Shown: positions 17,404 to 27,166 of the stretch, one piece after another
Layout of the letters: each line of letters starts with the position of its first letter
Position numbering within the stretch: position 1 is the first letter of the stretch
Origin: UBA7887 sp964408735
Lineage (GTDB): Bacteria > Pseudomonadota > Alphaproteobacteria > UBA7887
Length of the DNA stretch: 59,321 nt
Assembly (NCBI GenBank): GCA_964408735.1
Contig: CAYPAX010000016.1
Span: 1-59,321 of the forward strand
Direction: 5' to 3'
Notes under the pieces: model-generated
Seen by the model: the letters and a program-made list of their open reading frames with translations, nothing else
Databases searched by the model: none
What the model was told of the DNA's origin: nothing
Made by a program: the position numbers and the translations under genes

Positions 17404-18207
17404 TCAAGCCGCGCGGTCTAGGTTGGGTTGGCAAATGGCGCGTGAGCTGTCCGAGCGAATGAACTCGACAATATCCATGACAGGGTCGAGACCGCTGAAC
17501 TCCTCGGCCACATCGTCAAGACGCTCGGCCATGGTGCCTTCCTCGGCGAACAAGAGGCGATAGGCTTTGCGGAGGTCGTGGATGACGTCGCGCGAGAAGC
17601 CGCGGCGCTTCAACCCGACGATATTCAAGCCCGAAAGATAGGCGCGATTGCCCATGACGGAGCCATAGGGAATAACATCGTTCTCGACCCCGCTCATGCC
17701 GCCGATCATGGCGTGGCGGCCGATGCGGGCGAATTGGTGCACGGCGCTCATGCCGCCCAGGATGGCGAAATCGTCGATCAGAACATGCCCGCCAAGGGTA
17801 GCGTTGTTTGCCATGATGACGCCATCGCCGACGAGACAGTCATGGGCAACGTGCACGCCCACCATAAGCAGGCAGCGATCGCCAATACGCGTCAGCATGC
17901 CACCGCCCTCGGTGCCCGGATTGACGGTAACATGCTCGCGCATAACCGTATCCGCGCCGATCTCGAGGCGCGAGGGCTCGCCGTGATATTTTAGATCCTG
18001 CGGCCGGTGGCCTATGGAGGCAAAAGGGAAGGCGCGGGAACGCGGGCCGATCTCGGTAAGCCCGGCAATGACGACATGGGAGACAAGCTCGACCCCTTCG
18101 CCCAGGCGCACGTCTGCACCGACGATGCAATAGGGTCCGATAACGACGCCATCGCCAATTTCCGCTCCAGGCTCGACGATTGCAGTAGGATGAACGTTTA
18201 CGGACAC
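17404..18207 (-). CDS. lpxA: UDP-N-acetylglucosamine O-acyltransferase
   Basis: The 267-residue left-handed beta-helix protein adds a 3-hydroxyacyl chain from ACP to UDP-GlcNAc, the first step of lipid A synthesis. Hexapeptide repeats fill the first 180 residues. His122 in HVAHDCLVGDG corresponds to the E. coli catalytic histidine. ANNATLGGHVLIDDFAILG and AVHQF are family signatures. The C-terminal helical part ends near residue 265. It lies 23 bases downstream of fabZ, which supplies the competing branch of hydroxyacyl-ACP use. Confidence 0.96.
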   Translation of the reverse strand: MSVNVHPTAIVEPGAEIGDGVVIGPYCIVGADVRLGEGVELVSHVVIAGLTEIGPRSRAFPFASIGHRPQDLKYHGEPSRLEIGADTVMREHVTVNPGTEGGGMLTRIGDRCLLMVGVHVAHDCLVGDGVIMANNATLGGHVLIDDFAILGGMSAVHQFARIGRHAMIGGMSGVENDVIPYGSVMGNRAYLSGLNIVGLKRRGFSRDVIHDLRKAYRLLFAEEGTMAERLDDVAEEFSGLDPVMDIVEFIRSDSSRAICQPNLDRAA

Positions 18208-18230
18208 AGTGTCACTTCTCCTTATTTCGG

Positions 18231-18698
18231 TCAGGCCCTGTCCATGATCATGGCAGCAATCGTCGCCTCGGCAACCAACTTGCCGTCGACTTTGGCTGTG
18301 CAGGCGAACTTCCAGACGTTGCGACGATTCCGCAAGCAGTCAACGGTCACTAGCATGCTGTCGCCCGGCACGACCGGTTTGCGGAAGCGTGCGCCGTCAA
18401 TGCTCATAAAATAGACCAGCTTTCCTTCGGACTCGGGACCCAACGTGGCCACCACGAGTAGCGCCGCCGTTTGAGCCATCGATTCTATGATCAGCACGCC
18501 AGGCATAACCGGTGCGCCGGGAAAATGGCCGGCAAAATGGGGCTCGTTGAAGGTCACGTTCTTCAGGCCGGTGGCGGATTTGCGCGGTACGAGCTCGACG
18601 ATCCGGTCGATCAGCAGGAACGGGTAACGGTGCGGGATCATCTCCATGATCCGTGCCACCTCGATAACGGTGCCTTGAACGGTCTCTATATCGTCCAC
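18231..18698 (-). CDS. fabZ: 3-hydroxyacyl-[acyl-carrier-protein] dehydratase
   Basis: The 155-residue hot-dog-fold enzyme dehydrates 3-hydroxyacyl-ACP in fatty acid elongation. Catalytic His58 lies in FAGHFPGAPVMPG and Glu72 in IESMAQ. The leading HRYPFLLIDRI is diagnostic. It shares the 3-hydroxyacyl-ACP pool with LpxA and LpxD, which explains the placement between lpxD and lpxA. It starts three bases after the lpxD stop in transcription order. Confidence 0.96.
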   Translation of the reverse strand: MDDIETVQGTVIEVARIMEMIPHRYPFLLIDRIVELVPRKSATGLKNVTFNEPHFAGHFPGAPVMPGVLIIESMAQTAALLVVATLGPESEGKLVYFMSIDGARFRKPVVPGDSMLVTVDCLRNRRNVWKFACTAKVDGKLVAEATIAAMIMDRA

Positions 18699-18701
18699 GC
18701 G

Positions 18702-19736
18702 TTACCCTCCCTTCGTTCCTGGTGATTTGCCCAGTCGTACCACCGCCGCCACCGACCTTCGCCACTCACGTACCGGCCGTGCCGGATTGCCGCCGACGGT
18801 AGCGCCGGCGGGTATGTCATGCGTCACGCCGGCCTTGGCAGCAACGGTCACGCCAGCGCCGATCTTTATATGGCCGGTGACGCCGACCTGGCCTGCGAGC
18901 ACGGTAAAGTCACCGATCTCGGTGCTTCCCGAGATGCCAACCTGTGCAACCACGATACAGCCCGGGCCGAGGCGCACGTTGTGGCCGATCTGGACCAGAT
19001 TGTCGATCTTGCAGCCAGCGCCGATCAGTGTATCAGGGCCGGCTCCGCGATCAATCGAGGTGTTGGCGCCGATCTCGACGTCGTCCTCGATCACGACACG
19101 CCCGAGCTGGGGAACTTTTTCGTGGCCTTCCGCCGACATGGCAAAGCCGTAACCGTCCTGGCCGATGCGGACACCAGGGTGAAGAATGACCCGATTGCCG
19201 ACCAGGCAATGGCTGAGCGAAGCACAGGCGCCGATATCGCATTCGTCGCCGATCTCCACGTTCTTGCCGACCACGGCGTTGGCGCGTATGCGGCAGCCAT
19301 TGCCAAGTCGTGCGCCCGAGCTGATCACGGCCCCGGGATCGACCTGACAGCCGGGTCCGAGCACCGCGTCGTCCGCAACATGGCTGCCCGCTGCCAGGCC
19401 AGGCTCCTCGACCGTCACCATGGGATGGAACGTGCTCGCCACTCTGGCGTAGGCGCGATAGGGCTCATCAACAATGAGCAGGAGCGCATCCTTCGGCGCG
19501 CGCTCGCGCACCGCCTCGGCGATAATGATCAGTCCGGCAGAGGTCGCGGCGAGCGCATCGAGATATTTGCGATTTTCGAAGAAGCTCACATGCTCCGGCC
19601 CGGCGCTATCGAGCGGCGCCACGTCCACGAAGGCACGGCCTGGATCGGCGCCGTCCGGCATTGCCGCGCCGGTGATCTCGACCAGTTCGGCAAGCCCGAG
19701 CGGACGCGCTTGTGGAAAAAAGCGGGAATCGGCCAT
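18702..19736 (-). CDS. lpxD: UDP-3-O-acylglucosamine N-acyltransferase
   Basis: The 344-residue beta-helix enzyme adds the second (N-linked) hydroxyacyl chain in lipid A synthesis. An N-terminal uridine-binding domain (about residues 1-105) is followed by hexapeptide repeats and a C-terminal helix. Visible signatures include GPGCQVDPGAVI, RIGQDGYGFAM, ANTSIDRGAGPDT, the catalytic-His region NLVQIGHNVRLG, and GQVGVTGHIKIG. The length is close to the usual 340. It lies in the skp-lpxD-fabZ-lpxA order common to proteobacteria. Confidence 0.95.
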   Translation of the reverse strand: MADSRFFPQARPLGLAELVEITGAAMPDGADPGRAFVDVAPLDSAGPEHVSFFENRKYLDALAATSAGLIIIAEAVRERAPKDALLLIVDEPYRAYARVASTFHPMVTVEEPGLAAGSHVADDAVLGPGCQVDPGAVISSGARLGNGCRIRANAVVGKNVEIGDECDIGACASLSHCLVGNRVILHPGVRIGQDGYGFAMSAEGHEKVPQLGRVVIEDDVEIGANTSIDRGAGPDTLIGAGCKIDNLVQIGHNVRLGPGCIVVAQVGISGSTEIGDFTVLAGQVGVTGHIKIGAGVTVAAKAGVTHDIPAGATVGGNPARPVREWRRSVAAVVRLGKSPGTKGG

Positions 19737-19758
19737 CAGGCAGGCACCCGCCTTCCGG

Positions 19759-20328
19759 CTACTCGGCCGGAGGCGTGGTCGGAACCGAGGTCACCTCGGC
19801 GTTGAGTTGCTCCAGGGCCTGCTCGGAGAACTCCAACCCCTTCGAGACCAACAGCAACTGCGACTTGTCCAAGACGAGGCCAAGGGCCAACTCGTCGGCA
19901 ATGCGGGCTATGATCTTGAGCGCTTCGACCTGCACCCGCTGCATGCCATAGGCAAGCGTTTCGTCAAGCTGGCGATTGCGCTCGCCGACCTCGCGCTGAA
20001 GGGTTTCGACCGACCTGGCAAATTCGCGCTCACGTTCGGCAAAGGCTTCCGGCGACAGAATCGTTCGCTGGCGCTCGAGCTCTTGCTGTTGTTCGCGCAA
20101 AGCATTCTCGCGGGCGCCGATCTCCTCTCGATACTGCGCCTGACGAGTCTCGATTTCCGCCCGAACCTTCTGCGCCGCAACGGACTCACGCAAGATGCGC
20201 TGCAGGTCGACAACGCCGATACGAGGGGTGCGGTCGTCCTCTTGCGCCGAGGCGGGATAGATGGCGAGCAACAGAATCGCGACCGCGACGAAAGATGCGC
20301 CAAGTCGCGCAGCGAAGTTCCGTGTCAT
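19759..20328 (-). CDS. skp: OmpH/Skp-family periplasmic chaperone
   Basis: The 189-residue secreted protein keeps unfolded outer-membrane proteins soluble on the way to the BAM complex. A signal peptide covers about residues 1-29 (hydrophobic core VAVAILLLAIYPASA). The mature part starts with IGVVDLQRILRES, which is typical of the OmpH family, followed by a long charged, Glu/Arg/Gln-rich helical region (about 60-130) that would form the tentacles of the trimer. Its neighbour upstream, bamA, encodes the machine it feeds. Confidence 0.88.
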   Translation of the reverse strand: MTRNFAARLGASFVAVAILLLAIYPASAQEDDRTPRIGVVDLQRILRESVAAQKVRAEIETRQAQYREEIGARENALREQQQELERQRTILSPEAFAEREREFARSVETLQREVGERNRQLDETLAYGMQRVQVEALKIIARIADELALGLVLDKSQLLLVSKGLEFSEQALEQLNAEVTSVPTTPPAE

Positions 20329-20378
20329 GATGAGGTTCCCGAATAAATACGGCGTGTATGCAAGGATCGACCCGGGCC

Positions 20379-22679
20379 TCAGAAAAACGAGCCGAAGCCG
20401 AAGCTAAGCATCTCGGTATCGTCGAACGATTCCTTGAGCACGGCTCTGGCGATGTCGATACGTACCGGACCGAAAGGCGAGGCCCAGGATACACCGAACC
20501 CCATGCTCATGCGCAACGACCCCGTGTCGCTAACGGCAGAGGTTACGTTATCCACTTCCGTCAAGCTTCCGGCAATGGAAAACACCCTGCCCTTGATACC
20601 AAGCTCGTTGGGCAGGCCGATGGGGAAAGCGAGCTCGACGGTGCCCTTGTAGAGGAGGTTGCCGCCCACTGCGCTGTCGCTTGACAGATCTCGCGGGCCG
20701 ACGCCTGATGGCGCGAAACCGCGGAAGCTGTTGCCGCCGAGGAAGAAGCGCTCGCCAATCTCGATATCATTGCCGGTGGTGGGAAAGACATAGCCGATCT
20801 CGCCCAGGGTCGAGGCGGTCAAGTCGTCCCAGAACGTGTAGTAATAGCCCCCTCCCACCGACGGCGAGATATAGTTCTTGCTGCCGCCGAGCCCGGCCAA
20901 GGATGTCGACAGGCGCGCGTAATACCCTTCGGTCGGCTCGAGATTGTTGTCACGGCGGTCATACATCAAGGTCTGGTCAAGGCGTGAAATCACATTGTCG
21001 CCGGCTTGCTGCTTGACCGCAAACGAGGCGTCGCTGCCGGCGATGATCTCCACGTTCGCCAAGGTGTAGCGCAGGGTTTGCGTCAGATATTCGGACAACG
21101 GATAGCCGGCGCGCAAGGCGAAGCCCACGTCGCGCTTGGCGAAAGCACTGTTCTGGAACTCGCGCTCACGCCGGAAGATATCGAAACCGGCAGCGAAATC
21201 CCGATTGAGGAAATACGGCTCCGTGAAGCTGAGATCGATATCCTGAGTGACACTCGATATGACGAACTGCAGCGACAAGTCTTGGCCGCGACCCAGCAGA
21301 TTACGCTCGCGAATACCCACCGAGCCCGTGGGCCCTTCGGTGGAGGAGAAACCGCCGCCAAAGGTCACTTCGCCTGTCGACTGCTCTTCGACGCCGACGG
21401 TGACCACCGCTTGATCGGGTGCATCGCCCGACTGATCGTTGATATCGACACGGGAGAAGAAACCGAGATTCTGGATCAAGGTCCGTGAGCGGCGAATGCG
21501 TGCGCTGTTGAAAGCGTCGCCCTCGGCCAGTCGGATGTTGCGGCGGATGACGCGGTCAAGCGTGCGAACGTTGCCGGTGATATCGATGCGCTGGACATAG
21601 ACCCTGTCGCCTTCGCGAATGCGGTAGTCGACATCAATGGCAAGGTCCTCGCGCCGACGTATCACGTCGGGCTGGATGTCGACGAAGGCGAAGCCCTGGC
21701 TGCCGATCGCGTCGGTCAGCTCCTCGATGGTCTCCTCGACGGCCTCGGCGTTGTACCAGTCGTCGGTTTCCGTGCCGACGTCGTCCTCGATGGTCGTGAC
21801 ATCGAACTCCGGCAGCTCGTTGATCAGGGTTACGTTGCCGAAGCGATAGCGATCACCCTCCTCGATCGTGAAGGTGACGAAGAAATTGCTGCGGTCGGGC
21901 GCCAGTTCGGCCACGGCGCCAGTCACACGGAAATCGGCGAAACCCTCTTTGAGGTAGAAGCGCCGCAGCAGCTCGCGGTCGAAGCTCAGGCGGTCCGGAT
22001 CGTAGGAGTCGTTACTGCCGAAAAAGCGCCACCAGCGGGACTGCTTGGTCTGGATCGCCTCACGTAGGGTCGAATCGCTGAAATTCTTGTTGCCGATAAA
22101 AACGATGCGCTGGACACCGGTCAGCGGCCCCTCGTTGATCTCGAAAACCAGGTCGACGCGGTTTTGGGCTTGCTGGATGACTTTCGGCTCGATAGTGGCG
22201 GCGAAACGGCCGCTGCGGCGATAGACCTCGCGCAGGCGGGCGACATCGTTCTGCACGCGGGTGCGCGTATAAACCGTGCGCGGGCGCAATTGCACCTCGC
22301 TCGACAGCACATCGTCCTTGATACGCCGATTGCCCTCGAAGGCGAGCCGGTTGATGATCGGATTCTCGATGACACGCACAACCAGGTCACTGCCGTCGCG
22401 CCCCAGGGTGACATCGGCGAACAGGCCTGTGGCAAACAGTGACTTGAGCGATTCGTTTGCCCTAACATTGTCGAAGCGGTCGCCGATGACCAGCTTCATG
22501 TACGAGATCACCGTGGCATTCTCGATGCGCTGGTTGCCCTCGACGCGGATGGTCCGGATGACATCGCCCGGATTCGTCGTCTGGGCCAGCGAAAGGCTGG
22601 CGAATCCGATCGAAATGGCGCCGGCCAGCCCCAACAATAGGGCTCGCCAGTGACCCCGACTGCTCCCCCACCTCCGCAT
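20379..22679 (-). CDS. bamA: Outer membrane protein assembly factor BamA
   Basis: The 766-residue outer-membrane insertase is the core of the BAM complex. It has a signal peptide (LLLGLAGAISIGFASLSLAQ, about residues 14-33). Five POTRA domains follow to about residue 430; the first begins IRTIRVEGNQRIENATV. The C-terminal 16-strand barrel contains the SFRGF lid-loop motif within GGNSFRGFAPSG and ends in an aromatic residue (FGFGSFF), as barrel proteins do. It lies five bases downstream of rseP and upstream of skp. Confidence 0.96.
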   Translation of the reverse strand: MRRWGSSRGHWRALLLGLAGAISIGFASLSLAQTTNPGDVIRTIRVEGNQRIENATVISYMKLVIGDRFDNVRANESLKSLFATGLFADVTLGRDGSDLVVRVIENPIINRLAFEGNRRIKDDVLSSEVQLRPRTVYTRTRVQNDVARLREVYRRSGRFAATIEPKVIQQAQNRVDLVFEINEGPLTGVQRIVFIGNKNFSDSTLREAIQTKQSRWWRFFGSNDSYDPDRLSFDRELLRRFYLKEGFADFRVTGAVAELAPDRSNFFVTFTIEEGDRYRFGNVTLINELPEFDVTTIEDDVGTETDDWYNAEAVEETIEELTDAIGSQGFAFVDIQPDVIRRREDLAIDVDYRIREGDRVYVQRIDITGNVRTLDRVIRRNIRLAEGDAFNSARIRRSRTLIQNLGFFSRVDINDQSGDAPDQAVVTVGVEEQSTGEVTFGGGFSSTEGPTGSVGIRERNLLGRGQDLSLQFVISSVTQDIDLSFTEPYFLNRDFAAGFDIFRREREFQNSAFAKRDVGFALRAGYPLSEYLTQTLRYTLANVEIIAGSDASFAVKQQAGDNVISRLDQTLMYDRRDNNLEPTEGYYARLSTSLAGLGGSKNYISPSVGGGYYYTFWDDLTASTLGEIGYVFPTTGNDIEIGERFFLGGNSFRGFAPSGVGPRDLSSDSAVGGNLLYKGTVELAFPIGLPNELGIKGRVFSIAGSLTEVDNVTSAVSDTGSLRMSMGFGVSWASPFGPVRIDIARAVLKESFDDTEMLSFGFGSFF

Positions 22680-22684
22680 ACGTC

Positions 22685-23818
22685 CTAGCCCACCAACCTA
22701 CTGAAGAACTCAAGCACCGACGGCCGACTGAGATCGTTGACCGTAACCACCAGCATGAGTGTTACCACAAGCGCCAAGCCCACCATATACCCATATTCCT
22801 GGGCTCGCATGCTCAGTGGCCTGCCGCGCAGGGCCTCGACCGAATAGAAGGCCAAGTGGCCACCATCCAAAAGCGGTATGGGAAACAGATTGATCAATCC
22901 CAGGGAAGCCGATAACAGCACGATGAAATGCACCACGGCGAGGAAGCCCACCTCGGCACTCTTGCCCGACATCTGGGCGATCATGATCGGGCCGCCAAGC
23001 TCGCTCGAATCGCGCTTGCCGCTGACAACCTCGGCCAAACCTTGCAGCGAGCGGCTCACCAGGCCATAGGTGTCGGCCACCGCCGCCGGGACCGCCGCAA
23101 AGGGCGATAGTTTCACATATTCCCGCGCTTCGACGCTAATGCCGAGCCGGCCGACTTCATGGATATTGCCGAGCGAGTCTTCATATTCGTGAACGCGCGG
23201 CGTCACAGGCAGCTGCACATGCTCGCCGTCCCGCTCTATGGTCATCAGCATCGTCACGCCGGGTGAGAACATGACGATGTCACGCAGCACCTCGAAACGC
23301 TCGATCACCTTATCGTCGATGCCGACCACCCGGTCGCCGGGCTGGAAGCCAGCCTCAGCCGCGGCGGAGTCGGGCAATACGGTGTGTACCACCGCCGGGG
23401 TATAGCCGCGGCCGACAAAGACGAACATGATGCTCAACAGCACGATCGACAGCAGGAAATTGGCCATGGGCCCGGCCGCCACGATGGCGGCGCGCTGACC
23501 GAGCGGCTTGTGGTGGAAACACACCGCCTTCTCCTCGGGGCTCATTTCCTTGGTTTCGGCGCCGGGATTGCTGATCGCGGAATCGTCGCCAAAAAACCGC
23601 ACATAACCACCGAGCGGGATCAGGCTCACTTTCCAGCGCGTGCCGTGCTTGTCGTTGCGGCCGAACAGCTCCCGGCCGAAGCCCACCGAGAACACCTCGA
23701 CCCGCACCCCGCAGAGCCTGGCCACCCAGTAATGGCCGAACTCGTGGATAAACACCACGACGGTGAGGACGATCAGGAATGCCAGAGCGGAGTGACCGAA
23801 GTCGGCTGCAATATCCAT
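22685..23818 (-). CDS. rseP: RseP-family site-2 zinc metalloprotease
   Basis: The 377-residue intramembrane protease cleaves anti-sigma factors and remnant signal peptides in the inner membrane. The zinc motif His25-Glu-Phe-Gly-His29 lies in the first membrane segment, and the second conserved motif NLFPIPLLDGGH is near residue 320. A single PDZ domain sits between (about residues 120-205), compared with two in E. coli RseP, which is usual for the shorter alphaproteobacterial form. It is co-located with bamA, whose substrates set the envelope-stress signal. Confidence 0.94.
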   Translation of the reverse strand: MDIAADFGHSALAFLIVLTVVVFIHEFGHYWVARLCGVRVEVFSVGFGRELFGRNDKHGTRWKVSLIPLGGYVRFFGDDSAISNPGAETKEMSPEEKAVCFHHKPLGQRAAIVAAGPMANFLLSIVLLSIMFVFVGRGYTPAVVHTVLPDSAAAEAGFQPGDRVVGIDDKVIERFEVLRDIVMFSPGVTMLMTIERDGEHVQLPVTPRVHEYEDSLGNIHEVGRLGISVEAREYVKLSPFAAVPAAVADTYGLVSRSLQGLAEVVSGKRDSSELGGPIMIAQMSGKSAEVGFLAVVHFIVLLSASLGLINLFPIPLLDGGHLAFYSVEALRGRPLSMRAQEYGYMVGLALVVTLMLVVTVNDLSRPSVLEFFSRLVG

Positions 23819-23862
23819 GGTTTACCGTTGTAACGCCGAAACCCGATTGAGCGCAAACGCCA

Positions 23863-25047
23863 TCAACTGTTGCTGACAAAGTCCTCTGCCAGACGCCTCG
23901 CTGCGCCGTCGACAGTGTCGACATCCTCGAGCGAGGAGACTGTGCCCGGATCGAGCGCGTCCAAGGTGCGCTCGACCGTGGCGATGATATCTAGGAAGCC
24001 GATGCGCTTGTTCAAGAACCCTTGTACCGCAACCTCGTTGGCGGCGTTCATGGCAGTGGCAAAGCCGCCCGGGCTGCGCAAGGCGGCCGTTGCCAGCCGC
24101 AAGGCCGGAAAGCGCTCCACATCCGGGGCCTCGAAGGTAAGGCTTGCGATTGCCGCCAGGTCGAGGCGAGGTACCGGCGCCGCCATGCGTTGCGGCCAGG
24201 CCAGGCTATAGGCGATGGGCGTGCGCATGTCCGGCGAGCCGAGCTGCGCCAGCACCGAGCCGTCGCAATAGGCCACCATGCTGTGCACCACCGACTGCGG
24301 ATGGATGAGAACCTCGATCTGCTCGGCCGAGATGGGGAAAAGGTGCAAGGCCTCTATCATCTCCAGGCCCTTGTTCATCATGGTGGCCGAATCGACGGAG
24401 ATTTTGGCTCCCATGTCCCAGTTCGGGTGCGCAACCGCCTGCTCGGGTGTCGCTGCCGCCATCACCGCCCGATCGGCATCGCGGAACGGACCGCCGGAGG
24501 CCGTGAGGATGATCTTCTCTATCCGCTCCGGCTGCTCGAAGTCGAAGACCTGGAAGATGGCGTTGTGCTCGGAATCGACGGGCAACAGCTTTGCACCGTG
24601 CCGTGCCACCTCGCCGAGCATGAGCTCGCCGGCGCATACCAGGCATTCCTTGTTGGCCAGCGCAACCGTCGCCCCGCGGCGTACGCTGGCAAGTGTCGGC
24701 GCCAGCCCGGCGGCACCGACGATCGCCGCCATGACCCGTTCGGCCGGCATGGCAGCGGCCTCCAGCAACCCGCTGGGCCCGGCAGCGCTGGCGACGCCGC
24801 TGCCGGCCAGGGCGTCTTTCAGGTCCGCAAGGCGACTCTCGTCGGCAATCACGGCCAGTTTCGGCCGCAACAGTCGTGCCTGCTCGGCCAGCTTCGCGAC
24901 GTTGCGGTTGGCGGTGATCGCCTCGACCACATAGCGCTCGCGCTCGGCCTCGATCAGGCTGACGGTGCTGCAGCCCACCGACCCCGTCGAGCCCAGTATC
25001 GTGACGCTGCGAACGTCGTCGGCGCTGTCTACTGCCGCCATCACCAT
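23863..25047 (-). CDS. dxr: 1-deoxy-D-xylulose-5-phosphate reductoisomerase
   Basis: The 394-residue NADPH-dependent enzyme makes methylerythritol 4-phosphate, the committed step of the non-mevalonate isoprenoid route. The NADPH loop is TILGSTGSVGCSTV. The metal and substrate region includes LLPVDSEHNAIFQ, ASGGPFRD and SVDSATMMNKGLE. Its product feeds undecaprenyl diphosphate synthesis by UppS, two genes upstream. The start overlaps the cdsA stop by seven bases; an in-frame ATG two codons downstream is also possible. Confidence 0.96.
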   Translation of the reverse strand: MVMAAVDSADDVRSVTILGSTGSVGCSTVSLIEAERERYVVEAITANRNVAKLAEQARLLRPKLAVIADESRLADLKDALAGSGVASAAGPSGLLEAAAMPAERVMAAIVGAAGLAPTLASVRRGATVALANKECLVCAGELMLGEVARHGAKLLPVDSEHNAIFQVFDFEQPERIEKIILTASGGPFRDADRAVMAAATPEQAVAHPNWDMGAKISVDSATMMNKGLEMIEALHLFPISAEQIEVLIHPQSVVHSMVAYCDGSVLAQLGSPDMRTPIAYSLAWPQRMAAPVPRLDLAAIASLTFEAPDVERFPALRLATAALRSPGGFATAMNAANEVAVQGFLNKRIGFLDIIATVERTLDALDPGTVSSLEDVDTVDGAARRLAEDFVSNS

Positions 25048-25838
25048 GAGCGGGCCTCGCCGTTCATGATCAGCAGAAACAGGGCCAAGGCGGGCGTCGC
25101 GGTCATCATACCGTCGACCCGGTCAAGCAAGCCGCCGTGGCCAGGAATCAGGTTGCCTGAGTCCTTCAAGCCTCTCCGGCGCTTGAGCCAGGATTCGAAC
25201 AAGTCGCCAGCCTGGGCCAAGACCGCCAAAGCAGCCGCGACAAGACCCGCCAGAACGGCAGGCCCAAATTCGTAGACTGTCGCGATGCCGAAGCCGACTG
25301 CTGCCGCCGAGAGCATACCGCCGACCAGGCCTGCCCAGGTCTTTGCCGGGCTGAGACGCGGCGCCAGGCGTGGCCCGCCAAGCGCGCGGCCGAAGGCATA
25401 GGCGCCACAGTCTGTCGCCCAGACCACAAGCAATAGCCAAAACACTGATCCCAGGCCCGTCTCCGGCTGTCCCCGCAACCAGATCAAAGCCAGACAGGGC
25501 AAGCCGACATAGAGCGGCCCGAGTGCCGACAACCTGCCCCCGGAAAGTGCGATCAGAGCCACCGCCAATACCAGGGGCACCAGCCCGAACAATGGCTCGC
25601 TCAGAATCATCAAGCCGATAGCGCCAATGACGGCCGCAGACACGATGGTGGCAGAAGAATCCGCCATCAAGGCCTGCCATTCGCGGGCCATGATAACGGC
25701 AGCGAGCATGACAAGCGCCACGAATGCCAGCCCGCCCAGCCACACCAGGCCCAGGACCACAGGGGCCAGGACGGCGGCCGCCAATATGCGCGTGCGCAGT
25801 TCGTTGCCGGAGGCCACGTCAGTAACCCGCCCCGCCAT
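25041..25838 (-). CDS. cdsA: Phosphatidate cytidylyltransferase
   Basis: The polytopic inner-membrane enzyme makes CDP-diacylglycerol from CTP and phosphatidate for all phospholipids. About 265 residues with several membrane segments are followed by the family signature in SWLKRRRGLKDSGNLIPGHG and LLDRVDG near the C terminus. The frame is open up to 25934, but that part lies within uppS. The ATG at 25838 (20-base overlap with uppS) fits the family N terminus best, with 25856 as an alternative. Confidence 0.92.
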   Translation of the reverse strand: MAGRVTDVASGNELRTRILAAAVLAPVVLGLVWLGGLAFVALVMLAAVIMAREWQALMADSSATIVSAAVIGAIGLMILSEPLFGLVPLVLAVALIALSGGRLSALGPLYVGLPCLALIWLRGQPETGLGSVFWLLLVVWATDCGAYAFGRALGGPRLAPRLSPAKTWAGLVGGMLSAAAVGFGIATVYEFGPAVLAGLVAAALAVLAQAGDLFESWLKRRRGLKDSGNLIPGHGGLLDRVDGMMTATPALALFLLIMNGEARSW

Positions 25839-26553
25839 AGCGGCGCTCGCGGCCATGATATTCGCGGATTGCCGCTGCCAGCTCATCAAGTCCGAAATCG
25901 GGCCATAGGACAGGCGTGAAGACGAGCTCCGCATAGGCGCACTGCCAGAGCAGGAAATTGCTCAAGCGATGTTCGCCCGAGGTGCGAATGATCAGATCCG
26001 GGTCGGGCAAGCCGTGTGTATGAAGGTGCGCCTCGAAAACCTCGGACGTGATGTCTTCTGGGCCGAGCCTGCCGCTGGCAGCCGCTTCGGCGATGGCGCG
26101 TGCCGCCCCGATGATCTCGTTGCGACCGCCGTAATTGAGCGCCACGGTCAAAGTCAGCGCTCCGTTATCCCGAGTTTGCTGCTCGGCATCCTCAATGAGA
26201 TCCTGGATATCGCTGTCCAAGGCATCGCGGTCGCCGATCACCTTCAACTTGACTCCATTCTTGCTGAGGTCCTCCAGCTCTCGGCGCAAGTAGAGCCTGA
26301 GCAGCCCCATCAAGTCGCTGACCTCATCCGCGGGGCGTTTCCAGTTCTCGGACGAAAATGCGTACAGGGTCAAATAGCCGATACCGAGGTCGACGCAATT
26401 GCGCACGGCGCCGCGCACCGCGTCTGCACCACGATTGTGCCCGGCGACACGGGGCAGCCCGCGGCTCGCGGCCCAGCGGCCGTTGCCGTCCATGATAATC
26501 GCCACATGGCGCGGCGGCGCCAGTGAAGCCTGATGAGTGGCAGCACTTTCCAT
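25819..26553 (-). CDS. uppS: Di-trans,poly-cis-undecaprenyl-diphosphate synthase
   Basis: The 244-residue cis-prenyltransferase makes the C55 carrier lipid for peptidoglycan and O-antigen. The diagnostic IIMDGNGRWA with the catalytic Asp is near residue 22. GHNRGADAVR, LTLYAFSSENWKRP and the C-terminal DLIIRTSGEHRLSNF are also conserved. It uses precursors from the Dxr pathway encoded downstream. It is 51 bases downstream of frr and overlaps cdsA. Confidence 0.96.
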   Translation of the reverse strand: MESAATHQASLAPPRHVAIIMDGNGRWAASRGLPRVAGHNRGADAVRGAVRNCVDLGIGYLTLYAFSSENWKRPADEVSDLMGLLRLYLRRELEDLSKNGVKLKVIGDRDALDSDIQDLIEDAEQQTRDNGALTLTVALNYGGRNEIIGAARAIAEAAASGRLGPEDITSEVFEAHLHTHGLPDPDLIIRTSGEHRLSNFLLWQCAYAELVFTPVLWPDFGLDELAAAIREYHGRERRYGGAGY

Positions 26554-26604
26554 ATTGGCTCGCGGGACTCGCTTTCTATTCCAACCGCGCTGTGCTCAAA
26601 GCCG

Positions 26605-27162
26605 TCATACGCGCAGGATATCCTGCTCCTTGGTCTCCATGGTCTCGCCTATGCTGGCAATGGTGTCGTCGGTCAGCGCCTGGACCAGGTCGGATTGCTC
26701 ATGATGCTCGTCCTGCGAGATATCCCCGGCCCGCTCCATGCGCTTGAGGTTGTCCATGCCATCGCGCCGCACATTGCGCACCGAGACCCGCGCCTCCTCC
26801 GCATATTTGTGGGCAACTTTCACCAGCTCCTTGCGCCGCTCCTCGGTCAGTTCCGGTATCGGCACCCGCACCAATTGGCCGTCGCTCATGGGATTGAGGC
26901 CGAGGTCCGCGTCGCGAATCGCAGTCTCGACCGCCTTGACCAAGCCCTTGTCCCAAACCTGCACGGTAAGCAGACGCGGCTCGGGCGCAGAGACAGTCGC
27001 CAGCTGATCGATCGGCATTTGGGCGCCATAGGCCTCCGCCGTCACAGGCTCGAGCAAGCTTGGCGAGGCGCGCCCCGTGCGTAAGCCGCCATATTCGCGC
27101 TTAAGCATATCCAAGGCGCCATGCATGCGGCGCTCCAAATCGTCGAGATCGAAGCCGGCCAT
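26605..27162 (-). CDS. frr: Ribosome recycling factor
   Basis: The 185-residue tRNA-mimic protein splits post-termination ribosomes together with EF-G. The two-domain sequence is full length: it opens FDLDDLERRMHGALD, carries GLRTGRASPSLLEPV, and ends with the three-helix-bundle strand rich in Glu/Lys. It starts four bases after the pyrH stop, within the conserved tsf-pyrH-frr order. Confidence 0.97.
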   Translation of the reverse strand: MAGFDLDDLERRMHGALDMLKREYGGLRTGRASPSLLEPVTAEAYGAQMPIDQLATVSAPEPRLLTVQVWDKGLVKAVETAIRDADLGLNPMSDGQLVRVPIPELTEERRKELVKVAHKYAEEARVSVRNVRRDGMDNLKRMERAGDISQDEHHEQSDLVQALTDDTIASIGETMETKEQDILRV

Positions 27163-27166
27163 ATGC